This document shows positions 40,941-52,389 of a stretch of DNA of 64,000 nucleotides, piece after piece; position 1 is the first letter of the stretch; every line of letters begins with the position of its first letter. The stretch lies in assembly GCA_008360975.2 (NCBI GenBank), contig CM039192.1, positions 14,939,742 to 15,003,741 on the forward strand. The letters run 5' to 3'. Made by a program: the position numbers and the translations under genes. This DNA comes from Lichenostomus cassidix (lineage: Eukaryota > Chordata > Aves > Passeriformes > Meliphagidae). The notes below the pieces were generated by a model. The model saw only the letters and a program-made list of their open reading frames with translations. It was not told the origin of the DNA and ran no database searches.

Positions 40941-42375
40941 GAGTCTCTGATATGAAGCTCGCAGGTTTCTCTCACATCTGTACACATTCGTGTACCATGC
41001 AGTCCCAAAACCAGAAAAATTGTAAGGTTTAGGATCTTAGGTGTTCTTCCACTCTTTCTCATTTCAGTGCTCTTTGGCAGTTTCTGCTCTACTCAGTCTG
41101 CCTCTGGCATTTCAGCACAGCAGAGCACAAGGAACAGGTACCTCTCAATGCTGAGGAGCAGGTTGGGACATCAAATCACCTCTTTTGTATTTCTTCTGCC
41201 AGCTAGGACCTGGATATGTTGTTTGTTTTTTCAGCTACAAGTTATTCTAAGATTTGTGAAGAAGACCAGAACAGTCAAAAAAGGCACTATTTTGTTATTA
41301 CTCATTGTCAGATTTGGGAAATGGTTTGAATTGTTCTGGTATTACCCAGGGCAAAATGTATATTGTGGCTGCAGATCCATAAGAAAGAGTCATGAGATAT
41401 GAATTCCTGTCCTCTGGATCCTGGGACTGGGTGTGCTTTTGTTGCAGATTTTCAGTCACTGTTTTCATATCCTAGTTGATCAGTACAAAATGACTAAAAC
41501 CTGAGAGATGGATTTATTTTTTAACTAATGCAAATAATCATGTTGGTTATAATTGTTATTAGGGCTCCTTTGGGACTCTGTTGTTACAAGCACTCAACCC
41601 TTTTGTCTCTCCTTTGGGTCTCCAGGCTATGTTGCAATTTATAAAGACACCAGACCTTAGGCTAAATCAATGTCCTTAGGGTTATGAGATGTTGCTAAAT
41701 ATCAAAACAAAATCCCAGTGTTCCAGTTCTTTAACTTCACTATGTTTAATTAGCCATTCCAATTAACCTTCCCTTTGTGTTCCCTCATGTTTAAAGGGTT
41801 ATATTAAAAGTACTGTAGAATTAAAGCCATTTAAAATATGCTGAGTATATTTCAAGGCATTCAGAAAGCCTCTTACATGATGCTGTCCTCATTTCAGCTC
41901 CACTAATGACTGGTCACTGGGGGCATATTTCCAAACCTCTGCACCTAGGTTGCAGAAATTGTCACAATATCCCTACATGTGCATCCAGGTCACAGCATGC
42001 TCAGGTGGGAAATCACTTCTGCAGGTCTCTCACTGAGCTGCTCTGTGTGCCTGTGGGCACAAAGGACATGTAAGGGAAGACTTACACATTCCTGTTCGGA
42101 GAATTTAGACATGGACAAGCATTTAGCCAACGTTTTTTTGCTCAGAGGCCTGACAGAAAGACAAATAGTGAATCAGGATTGCTGAATTCTGGTTTTCTGA
42201 GGTGCTGAAGATAATTCTGAGACTTGGAGGAAACAGCAGTGTGAGAAACAAGGGGAAAGCATGGGAAAACACCAACCTTCTCATCCCAAATAGTTCATAA
42301 GATTGGATTCCTGCAAGATTATGGACAGATGAAAAATCCCAGGTAAAAACCTGTTCAGACAGTAAGAAAAACAAA
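40941..42375. other. Unique noncoding DNA, no gene seen
   Basis: This is AT-rich sequence between a CR1 fragment and a short tandem repeat. The 111-residue frame at 41067-41402 has no recognisable domain and an amino-acid content expected from composition. Confidence 0.55.
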
Positions 42376-42435
42376 CTGTCAGTGCTTTCCATGGCCTGTC
42401 AGTGCTTTCCATGGCCTATCAGTGCTTTCCATGGT
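42376..42435. repeat. 20-bp tandem repeat, three copies
   Basis: The unit CTGTCAGTGCTTTCCATGGC is present twice exactly, and a third copy differs at two positions (CTATC at its start, and the last base). It is followed directly by a GTGTG, nine-C, CACAC segment. It is a young slippage array with no known function. Confidence 0.92.
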
Positions 42436-42569
42436 GTGTGCCCCCCCCCACACCTTGTGCCAGGGACAGCAGTGTCTGTGTCTGTCCAGGGGGATGGCAT
42501 AGGAGGGTCTCCAAAACTATTCCTGTAGTCTTTAGGAATCTATGCATTTGGAAATGCATGCTGAGAGCA

Positions 42570-42850
42570 CTCAGTGAGGTAGGAGAATACTATTATGCCC
42601 ATTTTATTATGCCCAAGGGTGAGTACATTTTTTAGATTTATGTTATATTAGAAAGCTTTTCACTTATTATTCTCTGTGCCTAACTCTCTGGATGCATTTT
42701 ATAAGTCATCAGGATTTAACTCATGGCTATGGATTTTGTTATGGCAGAGCAGGTACCTAAAAAATCCCTGACTTGTCCAGTGTCATTCTGTATGTCTGGT
42801 GGCAGAACTAGGAACAAAAACCAGTCCATATATCTAATCTCTGGCTCTTC
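42570..42850 (-). repeat. MIR-like fragment, split by about 150 bp
   Basis: Read on the plus strand, GAGGTAGGAGAATACTATTA and TGCCCATTTTATTATGCCC match the reverse complement of the MIR core. About 150 bases later, TGACTTGTCCAGTGTCATTC, TGGTGGCAGAACTAGGAAC and the CTGGCTCTT end match the part that should follow directly (TGACTTGCCCAAGGTCAC, TGGCAGAGCTGGGATTC). The intervening segment at 42617-42767 is not MIR and is unidentified. The order and spacing make a single element interrupted by an insertion more likely than two fragments. Confidence 0.6.
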
Positions 42851-45800
42851 CCTAGGTAACATTCTCCAGCAGTTGCATTGAAAGATCATTTTAATTCATA
42901 GTTTTGTTTGTTGGAGGATATTAATATCTCATGGGTGAAATATGATGACAGAACAGCATTTATTTTTCTATTTTCTATATTTGGAAGGAATTGAGATAAT
43001 TCTAAGACCAGACTATGGTGTTATTTTAGTGAAATTTGTTCCCTCAAGGAATTTTTCTTTAGATCTTCCTTTGGTTTATGTACAGAATAGGGAGGAAAAG
43101 AAAAAGAGATGTTTATTTTATTGGCACTGTGATATCAGGGGCTTTCACTTAAGAAATCTGTTGGAGTCTGTCTTTGTTTTCTAAGACAAGGTCAGTTAAA
43201 AATATATCAAGTTTTGTGTTAAATAGTTTGATGGCATAAATTCAATAACGATATTGTCTGGTATGCTCACTGTATGACTCGTATGAGATACAAAGGAAAC
43301 TAAGAAAAGCAAAGATTCATTTCCCTTTCCTCCCTCTTCTCCTCTGCTTTTCATTGGCAACAGTAAAGTTCAACTGCAAGACATGTGATTGTAATATAAT
43401 CAAATAACCTGCTGGTGTCTCATAAAGAAGTACTGGTTGTTTAAACGACTATTCATAACAGACTTAGATGTTTCATAGCTGGCGATGGTTGAAGATTCAG
43501 ATAACATCAAATCAGTTGGAGTATGAGATTCAGCTCCTTTGAAAATGTACAAAGAACAAAGCCAACAGCACTACTGATGACTGACTAGATGGAGGAGAAG
43601 AAAACAACGAATATATTTAGGATTTTTATCAAGCCTGTCGAAGAATCTCAATGTGAGCAGCTCAATAGGCATGTGATAAACATCACAGAAACTGGAGATA
43701 GTGAAAGCTGAAGAGTATGGGACACTTAGCATGTCTAGCTCCACAGTAAAATAGTTTATACAGAGAAAAGAGACGACTAAATATAAATCATTCCCTAGCA
43801 GTTCTCCAGGGCACATTGTTGGGAAATACCTGCCAGCACTGCCATCAGTTTATTGTGTATATTGACTTTGAAGCAGTGCAGGCAGAGGAAGAGCTGTGAC
43901 TCTGCCCATGTCTGAAACACCCCCAGTGCCCCTGGCAGGGGAGACCCAACCTGGTGCCTCTTGCAGAACCTTTCCTTCTTCCTCCAGGGTGTTTCCACAG
44001 CAGATGCAGGGAGCTCGCTCCAGAGTAACTCTTTCCTAGCGAGACATTCCTGCAGCAGCACAGCTCTGCAGGGAAGCTCATGTTAGGGAACAAAAGCACT
44101 CTAGGAGAACTTAGATGTGGAGAAGTATTTTTTGAGATTCATTTATTAGCCGCTGTATTGCTAATTGCTGATCTCCTGTTGAGCTAACCCCAAGTTCGAC
44201 GAGGACAATGTTTATGAAACCAGCATTTAAAAGAGGAAATCTGGGGCAAAACAAAAACTGTGTGTAACACTGATCTTTGAAGATGCATCGTTCTGCCTTA
44301 TCAGCAAAGGTGCATTCAAAAATCAGGCAGTCGCCACTAAGAGTGAGAAATAAAACAACAACAAAAAAATCTCTCCCTTTGCTTCAGGCTTTTGGATGCA
44401 CTGGATTAAGTTCACTGCTAATTAGACACAATTGTGAAGCACAATTATTTATGAACCTTCAATGGGCCGAATTCATGAAAGGAATAACGAGTATGTATTT
44501 CCCTTTTGTAGAATTTTAATGAAGAAATGGCATTACTATTCATTATTTATCCACTTTCAAATTGTAATGAATAGTTCTACTAGCAAACACCAAATTTCTG
44601 TATTTACAGAAAGGCGGAACATGTGTAGATAATAACACAGTTCAGTATGTATGAAATTCTGTAATTCTATAAATATAGAAATAAAGAAATTATCAGCAGG
44701 ACTATTCATTAAATTTTGAAAGTAGTAAATAATAAATAGGAATAACATTTATTCATTAAAATCCTCCAAACAGAAAATATTGGGTCTTTCTTTCTTAAAT
44801 AAATCCAGTGCAATATTTCTGAAAGAAAGCTGGATTTTATGATGATTTTTATTTTTTTTTCCTTTTGACATTTTTTCATATGCAGCCTTTATCCTAAATG
44901 CATTTTAAATAACATTAACCCATGTGTTTTCATTAAAAGTTGAAATATGCATGATGCAGTGAAACAAAGACAATTTAGAGAGCGTCTCTCCCCTGGCTGA
45001 ACAAGCACTTTTAGCACCATTCTGACCATGGATATCAGCCTCCTGCAGCAAACATGTTGGTGTCCAGCTCCCAGAAGGGTATTCACATGCCCCAGACCCC
45101 AGTGGGCAAAGATGAGGTTGCAAATGGGGCATTTGAATTGCTTGCTCCCCCAGAGAGCCCAGTTTGGATTGCAGAGCCTGCAGCACCAAACTCCTGGGAG
45201 ATTTTCCAGTCAGACCTCTCAGGGTTGGGACCCAAAGTCACCCCACCTGCAGTGGCAGACCTGGCTCAGAAGTGCTGAAGGGCTCAGTGGCACAGGTAAG
45301 ACTGCACGGGGTGCTTCTGGTGGATTTTCAACGTAATAAGTGCCAATATATGACTTAAAACCCAAAGAAAGGTTTTCCCATCATTTAGTGTAGAAGGGCT
45401 GGGAACTGAGCCTGGTGTCTCCCTTGTGCAGTGTCACTGCTGTCCTCCAGCCATTGCTTTCCCAATTTCTCCAGCAGAACCTTACTGTCCTCCCTTCATG
45501 GGGCCACAAGGTCAGTGCTGAAGGTTGAATTCATGTAACCTAAGCATGTCTTCTCTTAAAAATACACCTAAAGTTTAATTATGTATTGTATTAATTAATC
45601 TCCAGAAAGCTAAAACTTCAATACCATTTTAATTCCTTATACAGTAATTAAGCTCTTTGAACCTAATAAGAACACAGAGCTTGACTTTTTAAACTCCAAT
45701 GAAGTGCAGGATATTAGAAAAAAGCCCTTGCAGATGAGTCAATTATGGACTTTGATAGACATTGTGTAATATTTTGGCTCAGTGTAGGGCAACCTGAGGG

Positions 45801-45956
45801 CCAGAGCAGGTGGCCCAAGTTCTTTTCAGTTTGGGGCACTTCTCAGACAGCTGAACAGCAACAGATCTATTATTAAAAGTTTATTCCCAATTAGGGAATA
45901 CTTTTTCCCTTTATAGCTAAGAATCTGAGGTCCTGATAAATCTCAGTGAGTTTAAC
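42851..45956. other. Noncoding DNA with an exon-like GC patch
   Basis: No gene is supported. The stretch 45028-45336 opens two plus-strand frames (102 and 74 residues) and ends near CACAGGTAAG at 45291-45300, a good splice-donor match, but neither translation is recognisable and the minus strand is open as well. The remaining sequence is AT-rich. Confidence 0.5.
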
Positions 45957-46066
45957 TCTAGAAGCACAGACTGGTTTGGGTTGGAAGGGACCTTAAAGTT
46001 CATCTTTTCCAACTCCCCTGCCATGGGCAGAGACACTTTCCACTAGACCAGGCTGCTCAAAGCCCC
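45957..46066 (-). mobile_element. CR1 LINE 3' fragment, reverse orientation
   Basis: TGGTTTGGGTTGGAAGGGAC, CTTAAAGTTCATCTTTTCCA, ACTCCCCTGCCATGGGCAGA and CACTTTCCACTAGACCAGGC are the reverse complement of the conserved CR1 3' terminus. About 110 bases remain. The 3' end lies to the left, with AGAAGCACAGAC in place of the usual ATAGAATCATAGAA. It is a truncated, noncoding insertion. Confidence 0.92.
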
Positions 46067-49000
46067 ATTTACAGAGAGACCTGTTAAAATGGTGAGATGT
46101 TCCTTTGATTTAGTTACCCTATAGCTAACATTTAGGGTTCAATATGCACATAACTTCTACAGGAGTGTTACCCACCCCAGTCACTTCCAAGAATTATAGC
46201 AGGAAAAACAATCCAGAAAAATACCGAACCGGTCACAGGTTCTTTGGGTTTTTTAATGCCGTAGCTCAAAAACTTGGTTAATTTTGAAGGAAGAAATTTA
46301 GTAAGCAAATGCACTACTTTTACACAACTTAGAGTAGGATTAAGCACAATTATTGATGTTACCAGGGCTTCTCCTTCAATGGAAGCTGCATCTGCATTTT
46401 ACACACAGCATTTCAAGGATTTCCACGTGGTTCTCAATAGCCGAACCACGACTTATAACCCCAAGTAATCCTGGCCTCCCTCCACCAGGGCTCAGTTACA
46501 GATGATGGCATGTGGCCCTTGCCATCAGATTAGCTTAAAAACATCTGTTTGGCTTTGGTGGTTTGGATCTTTCTGCAGCAAGCTGCTTTCCCTTGCTTTT
46601 TCAAGTTTGCTTTCTCGTATGTAACATTTACATCATGATCTAAAAACAATTTTACACATAATAAAGTTTAACTATTTGATATTTTTCATTTCAAAACTAA
46701 ATAACAGACATTTAAGATTATGTTCTTTTTCTTTTTTTTAATGACACACATGATAGTATTTTAAAACAGCAAATGACATCCACTGTAAATTTTTTGATCT
46801 TTCTCTAGCAAATCCTCTATGAGTAAAGTTTGCCCATATTTATGATTTTTTTTCTCTCAAGATGCTTTACTGCTCTTGGTTGAGCTAACATCTGCTTCTC
46901 TGGGGAATCTCCTATTTATGACAATTGGAGACGTTTGTGAAAATTCTTTGAATTAAACTTCGCCTGCTCAGAAGTGTTTCCACAGGAGCTGACTGTACAC
47001 ACAGAGCTTCCACTGATGCCATTTGACAGAGCTGTTAATCCCTCGTGACTCTGATGTATGCTATCACATTTCAGGAGCTGGAGCAACCCCGTGATGTTCA
47101 CACATCACAATAACATTTACCCATTGGTTAGCTCTGTTTGCAGACAAAATCCCTGGGACAAGCTGTTTCATTGACAAAGGAAGGAGGTGACTTTCCCCAT
47201 CAATATTCCCCTCCAGCCTGCATCTGGAATTGCCATGGTACCTTGTCCTGGCACAGGGCAGTGGTGACCATGGGCAGATCCCCTCCAACAGCAGCCACTC
47301 TGCTTCTCCCATTCAAACACAGAAACTTTGCCAAGCCTTCTGTTCCAACCTCCTCCAGAATGAAATCCAAGAGGATAATTGTGAAAAGAAATACATTTTT
47401 GCCAGCCGAGTCTCAATTATCACATCAGCAGCCATATTGTTAGTAAAGTGTCTCTTTAAAAAAAAAAAAAAAAAAGAGAGAAAGAGAAGAGAAAACAACA
47501 CTCTAAACAAAGTGTGAGAAGTCTTTAGGGATTATGAGTGATGAAATCTCTTATTTTCTCTAAAGAGCGGCAGTCCTTAGGGAATTGCCATGAGTTTTAA
47601 GAAAAGCAAGGTGTTGCAATGTAATGCAACATTATGATTTAAATGCAATACTGCCTGATTATCAATTCTCTTAAGTGCTGAATTTACAGAATCTTTTTAC
47701 ACACTCTTGAGAAATCATATGTAAGGGAAAAAAAATCCTCCAAAAAATAGAAGTGGTGCTTCTGATTGAAGTGATACCTGTGCACTTCATAAATTTGATT
47801 GCAAATATATTTCTAAGCATGACACTATTTATGTTGGAAAAAAAATAATAAATATTTTCAGTTGTTTTCAAGTCTCTAAATCAAAGTACTAAATAAAATC
47901 TTCCCCAGTAGCCTTTCTGGGCATTTGCAATTTTTGAATCTTTACATTTAGGCCAGAATATGACAACATGAAAAATAAAAGTGTTTTGAAATTTTATTTA
48001 TTCTTTTGATGAAGTAACCCCATTTAAAGTTGGATAACTTGAATGAGCATGGACAATAGGAGTCTCCTTCAGCTAAAAAAAATGAATATGCAATGCCTTT
48101 GACTTTGGAAAGGCATTTCCTTGGTCAAGAGGACCAGGTCCTTTCACTGATTACATATTATCCCTTCTCATCTTCCATATGTCTAATTATTTCTACAATT
48201 AAAATAGATTGCATGATCTTTCATCTAAATCTTTCTCTTTAAGAAAAAGAGAATTTAAAACTTAATTTATGAACTCTGATCTCATTAACCTTTCATTTGA
48301 TTTGCTTCTGGGCCTTGATCTTGTAAACAGGCTATTATACTTTCTGCTATTTTATTTGGTATGGGCTATTGCAAGGCACTCTGAAAACTAAAGCTCACCT
48401 GCACAACCTAAATGAAACATTTTTTTCTTTTCTGCATCTTTGTTCTCTGTTCTAAGTCCCATAATTTGCTTCAAGTCTTAGGGAAAAAAAAATTATTAAA
48501 CAATCTGCACTAATAAATAGGAACTTTGGTTTTGCCAGTGGTTTCCCAAGCAGTCCCTTTCTCTCCAGAGCACACAGCTATTCTCACTTTTGCCTCTTCC
48601 CAAAGGAATTTGTACTCTCAATTCCTGCTGCTGTTTCTTCAGACATGTTTGTTTTCTTTGTTTCTGCTACTTCCATCAGCCCAAATTGTCTTTATTTCCT
48701 TTTTCCCCCCAATGTCTTGATTCCTTTCCTCCTCCTACAGACATCACAACCTTAGCTTCTAAAAATCAGTCAAGCTGCTTCTTTTCCTCCCTACTTTTTA
48801 CCACCTTATTTGTTCATCTCGGTTTATGAATGTTCTGCTCTCCATTCTTCATCCCTTTTATTGCAGTCTCATGTCTTCTTCCTTCCCTTTCATTTTCTAG
48901 GATCTGCATTGTTCTCTGTCTCAGATCTTATCATTGCCCTGGATTCCCCTTCCTCCAGGTGCCTTTGGCTGCTGATGGCACTGCCACTTCCATTCTGCTG

Positions 49001-49799
49001 CTGGTACTCCAGATGAGGGAAGGTATTTCTGAGGATGCAGAGCTGCTCCTCTCAGGAGCAAGAGCTGCATGCAATTTAGATTTTTTTCGTTATCACTGAT
49101 CTCATCCTATGCATGCATTTCAGGGTTCCTTCCTCTGTGCATTAAAGAACCACAACCTGGGCAGGGTTTGGTGCTGTGATGCAGCACCACATAATTCCCC
49201 TTCTCTGGTATCTCCTAAAAAGGGTTCAGGACCATGCAAAGATCAAAAATGTTCTGTATTTAGGATCAGATTTTTGTAATATCTCTGCTTAAAAAGCTTG
49301 CTTTGTACAACTTGGTTATCTTATGCAAAGGAAAAGGATCAGGGTTTGGGGTTTAATATTTATTTTTAAATAAATTCCAGAAGATATATGAAAATAAAAT
49401 CAGAGGTTGGACTTCAGGAATAATAAGAAAGCAAAGAAAAAATGGGGTTTTTGGAATAAGAAGAAGCAACCAAGCCACAATTGCCTTCAATAATATAAGA
49501 GCCAGGCAGCACCAATAGCCCAGCCTAGAGGATCAGTCTACTTTGACTCTGTGGTCACTGAATTCACCATTAATGGTTCAGACTTTATCCTGGTCTTACT
49601 CTTCTCCAGCTATGAAGTGAAGCACCCATGGTCCCACATGTGCAGGGGGCTGGCAGGACAGAGAAGTGCTGAGGTATCACTCTGTGCAGTACTGTAAGGC
49701 TGGAGTTCTGCACTCTTTTAAAAAGATTGGACTGAAAATACAAAATCAAATATACATGCAGGAGACAAAGTCATGCTAGACTGCAGAATTTTTCAACTG
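46067..49799. other. Unique noncoding DNA, no gene seen
   Basis: AT-rich throughout, with a purine-rich poly(A) tract at 47458-47497. Frames near 47138-47517 end in a Lys-rich translation of that tract. A pyrimidine-rich stretch at about 48520-48990 opens overlapping Phe/Leu/Ser-rich frames that look compositional. Confidence 0.55.
47458..47497. repeat. Poly(A) grading into GA-rich tract
   Basis: Eighteen consecutive A residues are followed by GAGAGAAAGAGAAGAGAAAA. No flanking duplication or retroposon body was found. Confidence 0.85.
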
Positions 49800-49805
49800 T
49801 TGATT
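49800..49805. repeat. Target-site duplication, left copy (TTGATT)
   Basis: TTGATT precedes the TG that opens the LTR and recurs exactly after its terminal CA at 50066-50071. Six bases is the usual duplication for class II (ERVK/alpharetrovirus-type) integrases. Confidence 0.88.
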
Positions 49806-49971
49806 TGTGGCTAGCACAGTTTTTCCCATGAGAGGTTTTCTTGTGTTTTGTAAATAAAGATAAAGTTTGGATGTTTTGGAACAGTGTCCCAGAACTTGGG
49901 CAGTGCAGGCCTGGCCAATCAGGCCTGGGGGAAGGCTTCTGACTGACCAATCTGGTGACTTTTGAGAACTC

Positions 49972-49977
49972 TATAAA
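49972..49977 (+). promoter_or_regulatory. TATA box of the 260-bp LTR
   Basis: TATAAA lies after two CCAAT boxes, at 57 and 25 bases spacing. This is an intact core-promoter layout, so the LTR could still start transcription towards higher coordinates. Confidence 0.6.
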
Positions 49978-49994
49978 TGTGATGAAATCAAAAC

Positions 49995-50000
49995 AATAAA
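49995..50000 (+). terminator. Polyadenylation signal of the 260-bp LTR
   Basis: The canonical AATAAA hexamer is followed by GGTCATTCC and a T/G-containing stretch. It is positioned as expected for the retroviral poly(A) signal at the start of R. Confidence 0.6.
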
Positions 50001-50065
50001 GGTCATTCCTTCTTGCCACTGAGAACCGATGCATTCATTACTCTGCTAGCTGCTCAACAGCGACA

Positions 50066-50071
50066 TTGATT
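50066..50071. repeat. Target-site duplication, right copy (TTGATT)
   Basis: An exact match to 49800-49805, confirming the right edge of the LTR. Confidence 0.88.
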
Positions 50072-52135
50072 CATTTAAAATATGTCACAAAAAAAAGTCT
50101 TTAAACAATGAAGAAACAGCTTCCCCCCTCTGCTCAGTTTTCTTTCTTTCTTTCTTTTTTTTTCTTTCTTACTTTAATTCTATTATTCTCTTTTCATGGT
50201 TGCTACTTGCAAGTTTTTTTCTTACCACTCCCTGTGTACAAACCCACCTGCCCAAACAGGGCTGGTTTGGGGATCAACATCTATCCTTCATGACTCATCA
50301 TTTTATTAGGATGCTGTAAATGTTAGAACTTTGTTTTTGTTTTATTTCCAGTGGCTGTGCCTGGCCTTTTCCCAGAGTTTTGGCGCATCAGTGAAGATCC
50401 AGGATGGCCACTGCATTAGGGTGACCTGGCGCACACAGACAGACACATTCACACACATATACTGATAGAACTTTTCATGGGAAGCAGAGCAGGATGCCAC
50501 CCGTATTTCTGGTACAGAGGGAACAGAAGTTAATTTGTAGGTTGGTGAGAGAGAGCTTGTGACACTGCACTCCATTTCACATCAAGAGACATTAACTTGA
50601 AATTACTGTTTCCAAGGGAAACACTTATGACTCAAAGCATTAATTTGCATTAGGCCACGATAAGGCTAGTCTGTAAATTGAGTTATTGAAAATAACGTGC
50701 AACCATAGCACCCAGGAAGGAATTAACTGGGAATGTTGTTCTATAAACATAAGTGGATATTTTTTCCAGGTAGTTAAAATACTAAAAGTGTGCAAAATGT
50801 AATCAATTTAGTTTTCTAGTAAAGTCATTGTTTAACAAATTGTCACTATGGAAGTAATCAGTTTGGATAAATTTGTGTTGGCTGGGTTTTATCTCCTCAC
50901 TTTTTAGTTTCATGTGAACAGCCCATTAAAACCCATGGTTTGGGACAAGCTCTACATTTTTCTCTTACAGCTGTGAGGACAATGGTCATTCTTTACAAAT
51001 TTAGTTCAAGGTAATGTGATGTTCTACCCAATCTGGCAGAAAGATTTATAACTTAGCAACTGGGGGCTAAATTTCTGTGTTGTAAGCAAGTCTGGTCTCA
51101 GGGAAATTTCACCTCTTTTGAACATCATAAAGTTTATTTAGAAAAATCTCCATAAAAGATGCTCTTTACCCTTTGTGTGCTCCTACAATATCCACTTAGA
51201 GTTAGTTAACAATCTTCAGTATTAATACCTGGAATCTACACCAACAAAATTATTCAAAATATTTACTGATTACCAGCTGCACATGTAACAGCACTTTTTT
51301 TTAAATCTGGGCCAGCCAACTTTTCCCCAAGTATAGCCAAGCAGGTCCAATTCTTTCAATTCTCACTCAGGTTTCTGTTCTCATCATCACAACTGTGCTA
51401 CAGCAGTGGGAATGCCTGCAGAACTTCTGGTCTGTATTACAGCTGGTCTTTGTTCCCAGCAGCAGCCCAGCCTGGTGCCCAGTGCAGACACCACTGGCCC
51501 AGGGAGTCATGTCCCATCTTGCACACACACAGCAAAAGGCACACAGCCACCCAATAGCCTTTTGGCACTCTCCAAACACCCTTTCATTTATTGGATCCAA
51601 AGTTGCTCTGGAAGAGGGGAGAGGAAAACACTGAGAACTAATTTTCCAGACTAAGGATCCTTAAATCCAGATGCTCTCTCCTTGTATTACATTACCATCT
51701 GCACCTATGTTTGTAGCAGAAAACCTTCAGCTTTCCTTCCTTTCTCTTGGATTTGACCTGAACAACAAACTTCCAAACCCAGCAGCACAGCCAAGGTTTG
51801 GTGGGGCACTGTAGTGCCAATGAGTTTGTCCCAAAGCTGTGCCTGGAAGGAGACTGATAAACCAAAAAATGAAATAGTTTCCTCTTCCCCAGGGTGATGA
51901 GATGCCTGGGTGAGTGCAGGTTCAGCTTTTGGGCTGGAGAGGGTGAAGTAACTTGGAGTTGCCACAGCAGAGGAAGGTTCAGGGCATGTTGTGGCTCTCT
52001 GGGTGACACACAGGGTGTGTGGGCTTTACCTGCACAGCCTTGAGCTCAGCAGTGCAGGCTGACAGGGCTCCACGTGCAGGGGAAGGGCAGGGATAAGGAG
52101 CAGGCTGGAGAGCTGCTCTGCCAGTGAAGGCTGTG
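50072..52135. other. Unique noncoding DNA, no gene seen
   Basis: It holds a (TTTC)n pyrimidine run at 50138-50170 and otherwise unique AT-rich sequence. GC-richer parts (51360-52135) open short frames on both strands, without recognisable products. Confidence 0.55.
50138..50170. repeat. (TTTC)n microsatellite
   Basis: A pyrimidine tract of TTTC units interrupted by a T run, about 33 bases. Confidence 0.8.
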
Positions 52136-52389
52136 CCATTCCATTCCATCCCATCCCATTCCATCCCATCCCATTCCATTCCATCCCATCCCATCCCATG
52201 CCATCCCATGCCATTCCAACCCATCCCATCCCATCCTGTTCCATTCCATTCCATTTCATTCCATTCCATTGCATTCCATTCCATCCCATCCCATGCCATC
52301 CCAACCCATTCCATTCCATCCCATCCCATCCCATCCCATCCCATCCCATCCCATCCCATCCCATCCCATTTCATTCCATTCCATTCCAT
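52136..52389. repeat. (CCATY)n pentamer array, 254 bp
   Basis: About fifty CCATT and CCATC units with rare variants (CCATG, CCAAC, CTGTT, GCATT). The two unit types form runs rather than mixing evenly: a near-homogeneous CCATC run at about 52317-52368 contrasts with CCATT-rich stretches near 52236-52282. Because neither strand of the pentamer contains a stop in any phase, both strands stay open, giving 122-residue plus-strand and 160-residue minus-strand frames of His-Ser-Ile-Pro or Gly-Met-Glu-Trp-Asn type. These are not genes. The unit is related to the CATTC/GGAAT family of primate satellites II/III, most likely by convergence on a simple pentamer. Confidence 0.95.

Larger units (their letters stand above)
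49806..50065 (+). mobile_element. Compact solo LTR, ERVK-like, 260 bp
   Basis: It starts TGTGGCTAGCACAG and ends CAACAGCGACA, with perfect TTGATT duplications on both sides. Inside, in sense order, are CCAAT at 49915-49919 and again at 49947-49951, a TATAAA box at 49972-49977 and AATAAA at 49995-50000, followed by about 65 bases of R/U5. The polyadenylation signal is only 17 bases beyond the TATA box, which puts it at the U3/R border with a short R, the arrangement known from avian alpharetrovirus LTRs. No internal retroviral sequence remains. Class II is inferred from the 6-bp duplication and this architecture; I do not recognise the exact family. Confidence 0.87.
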
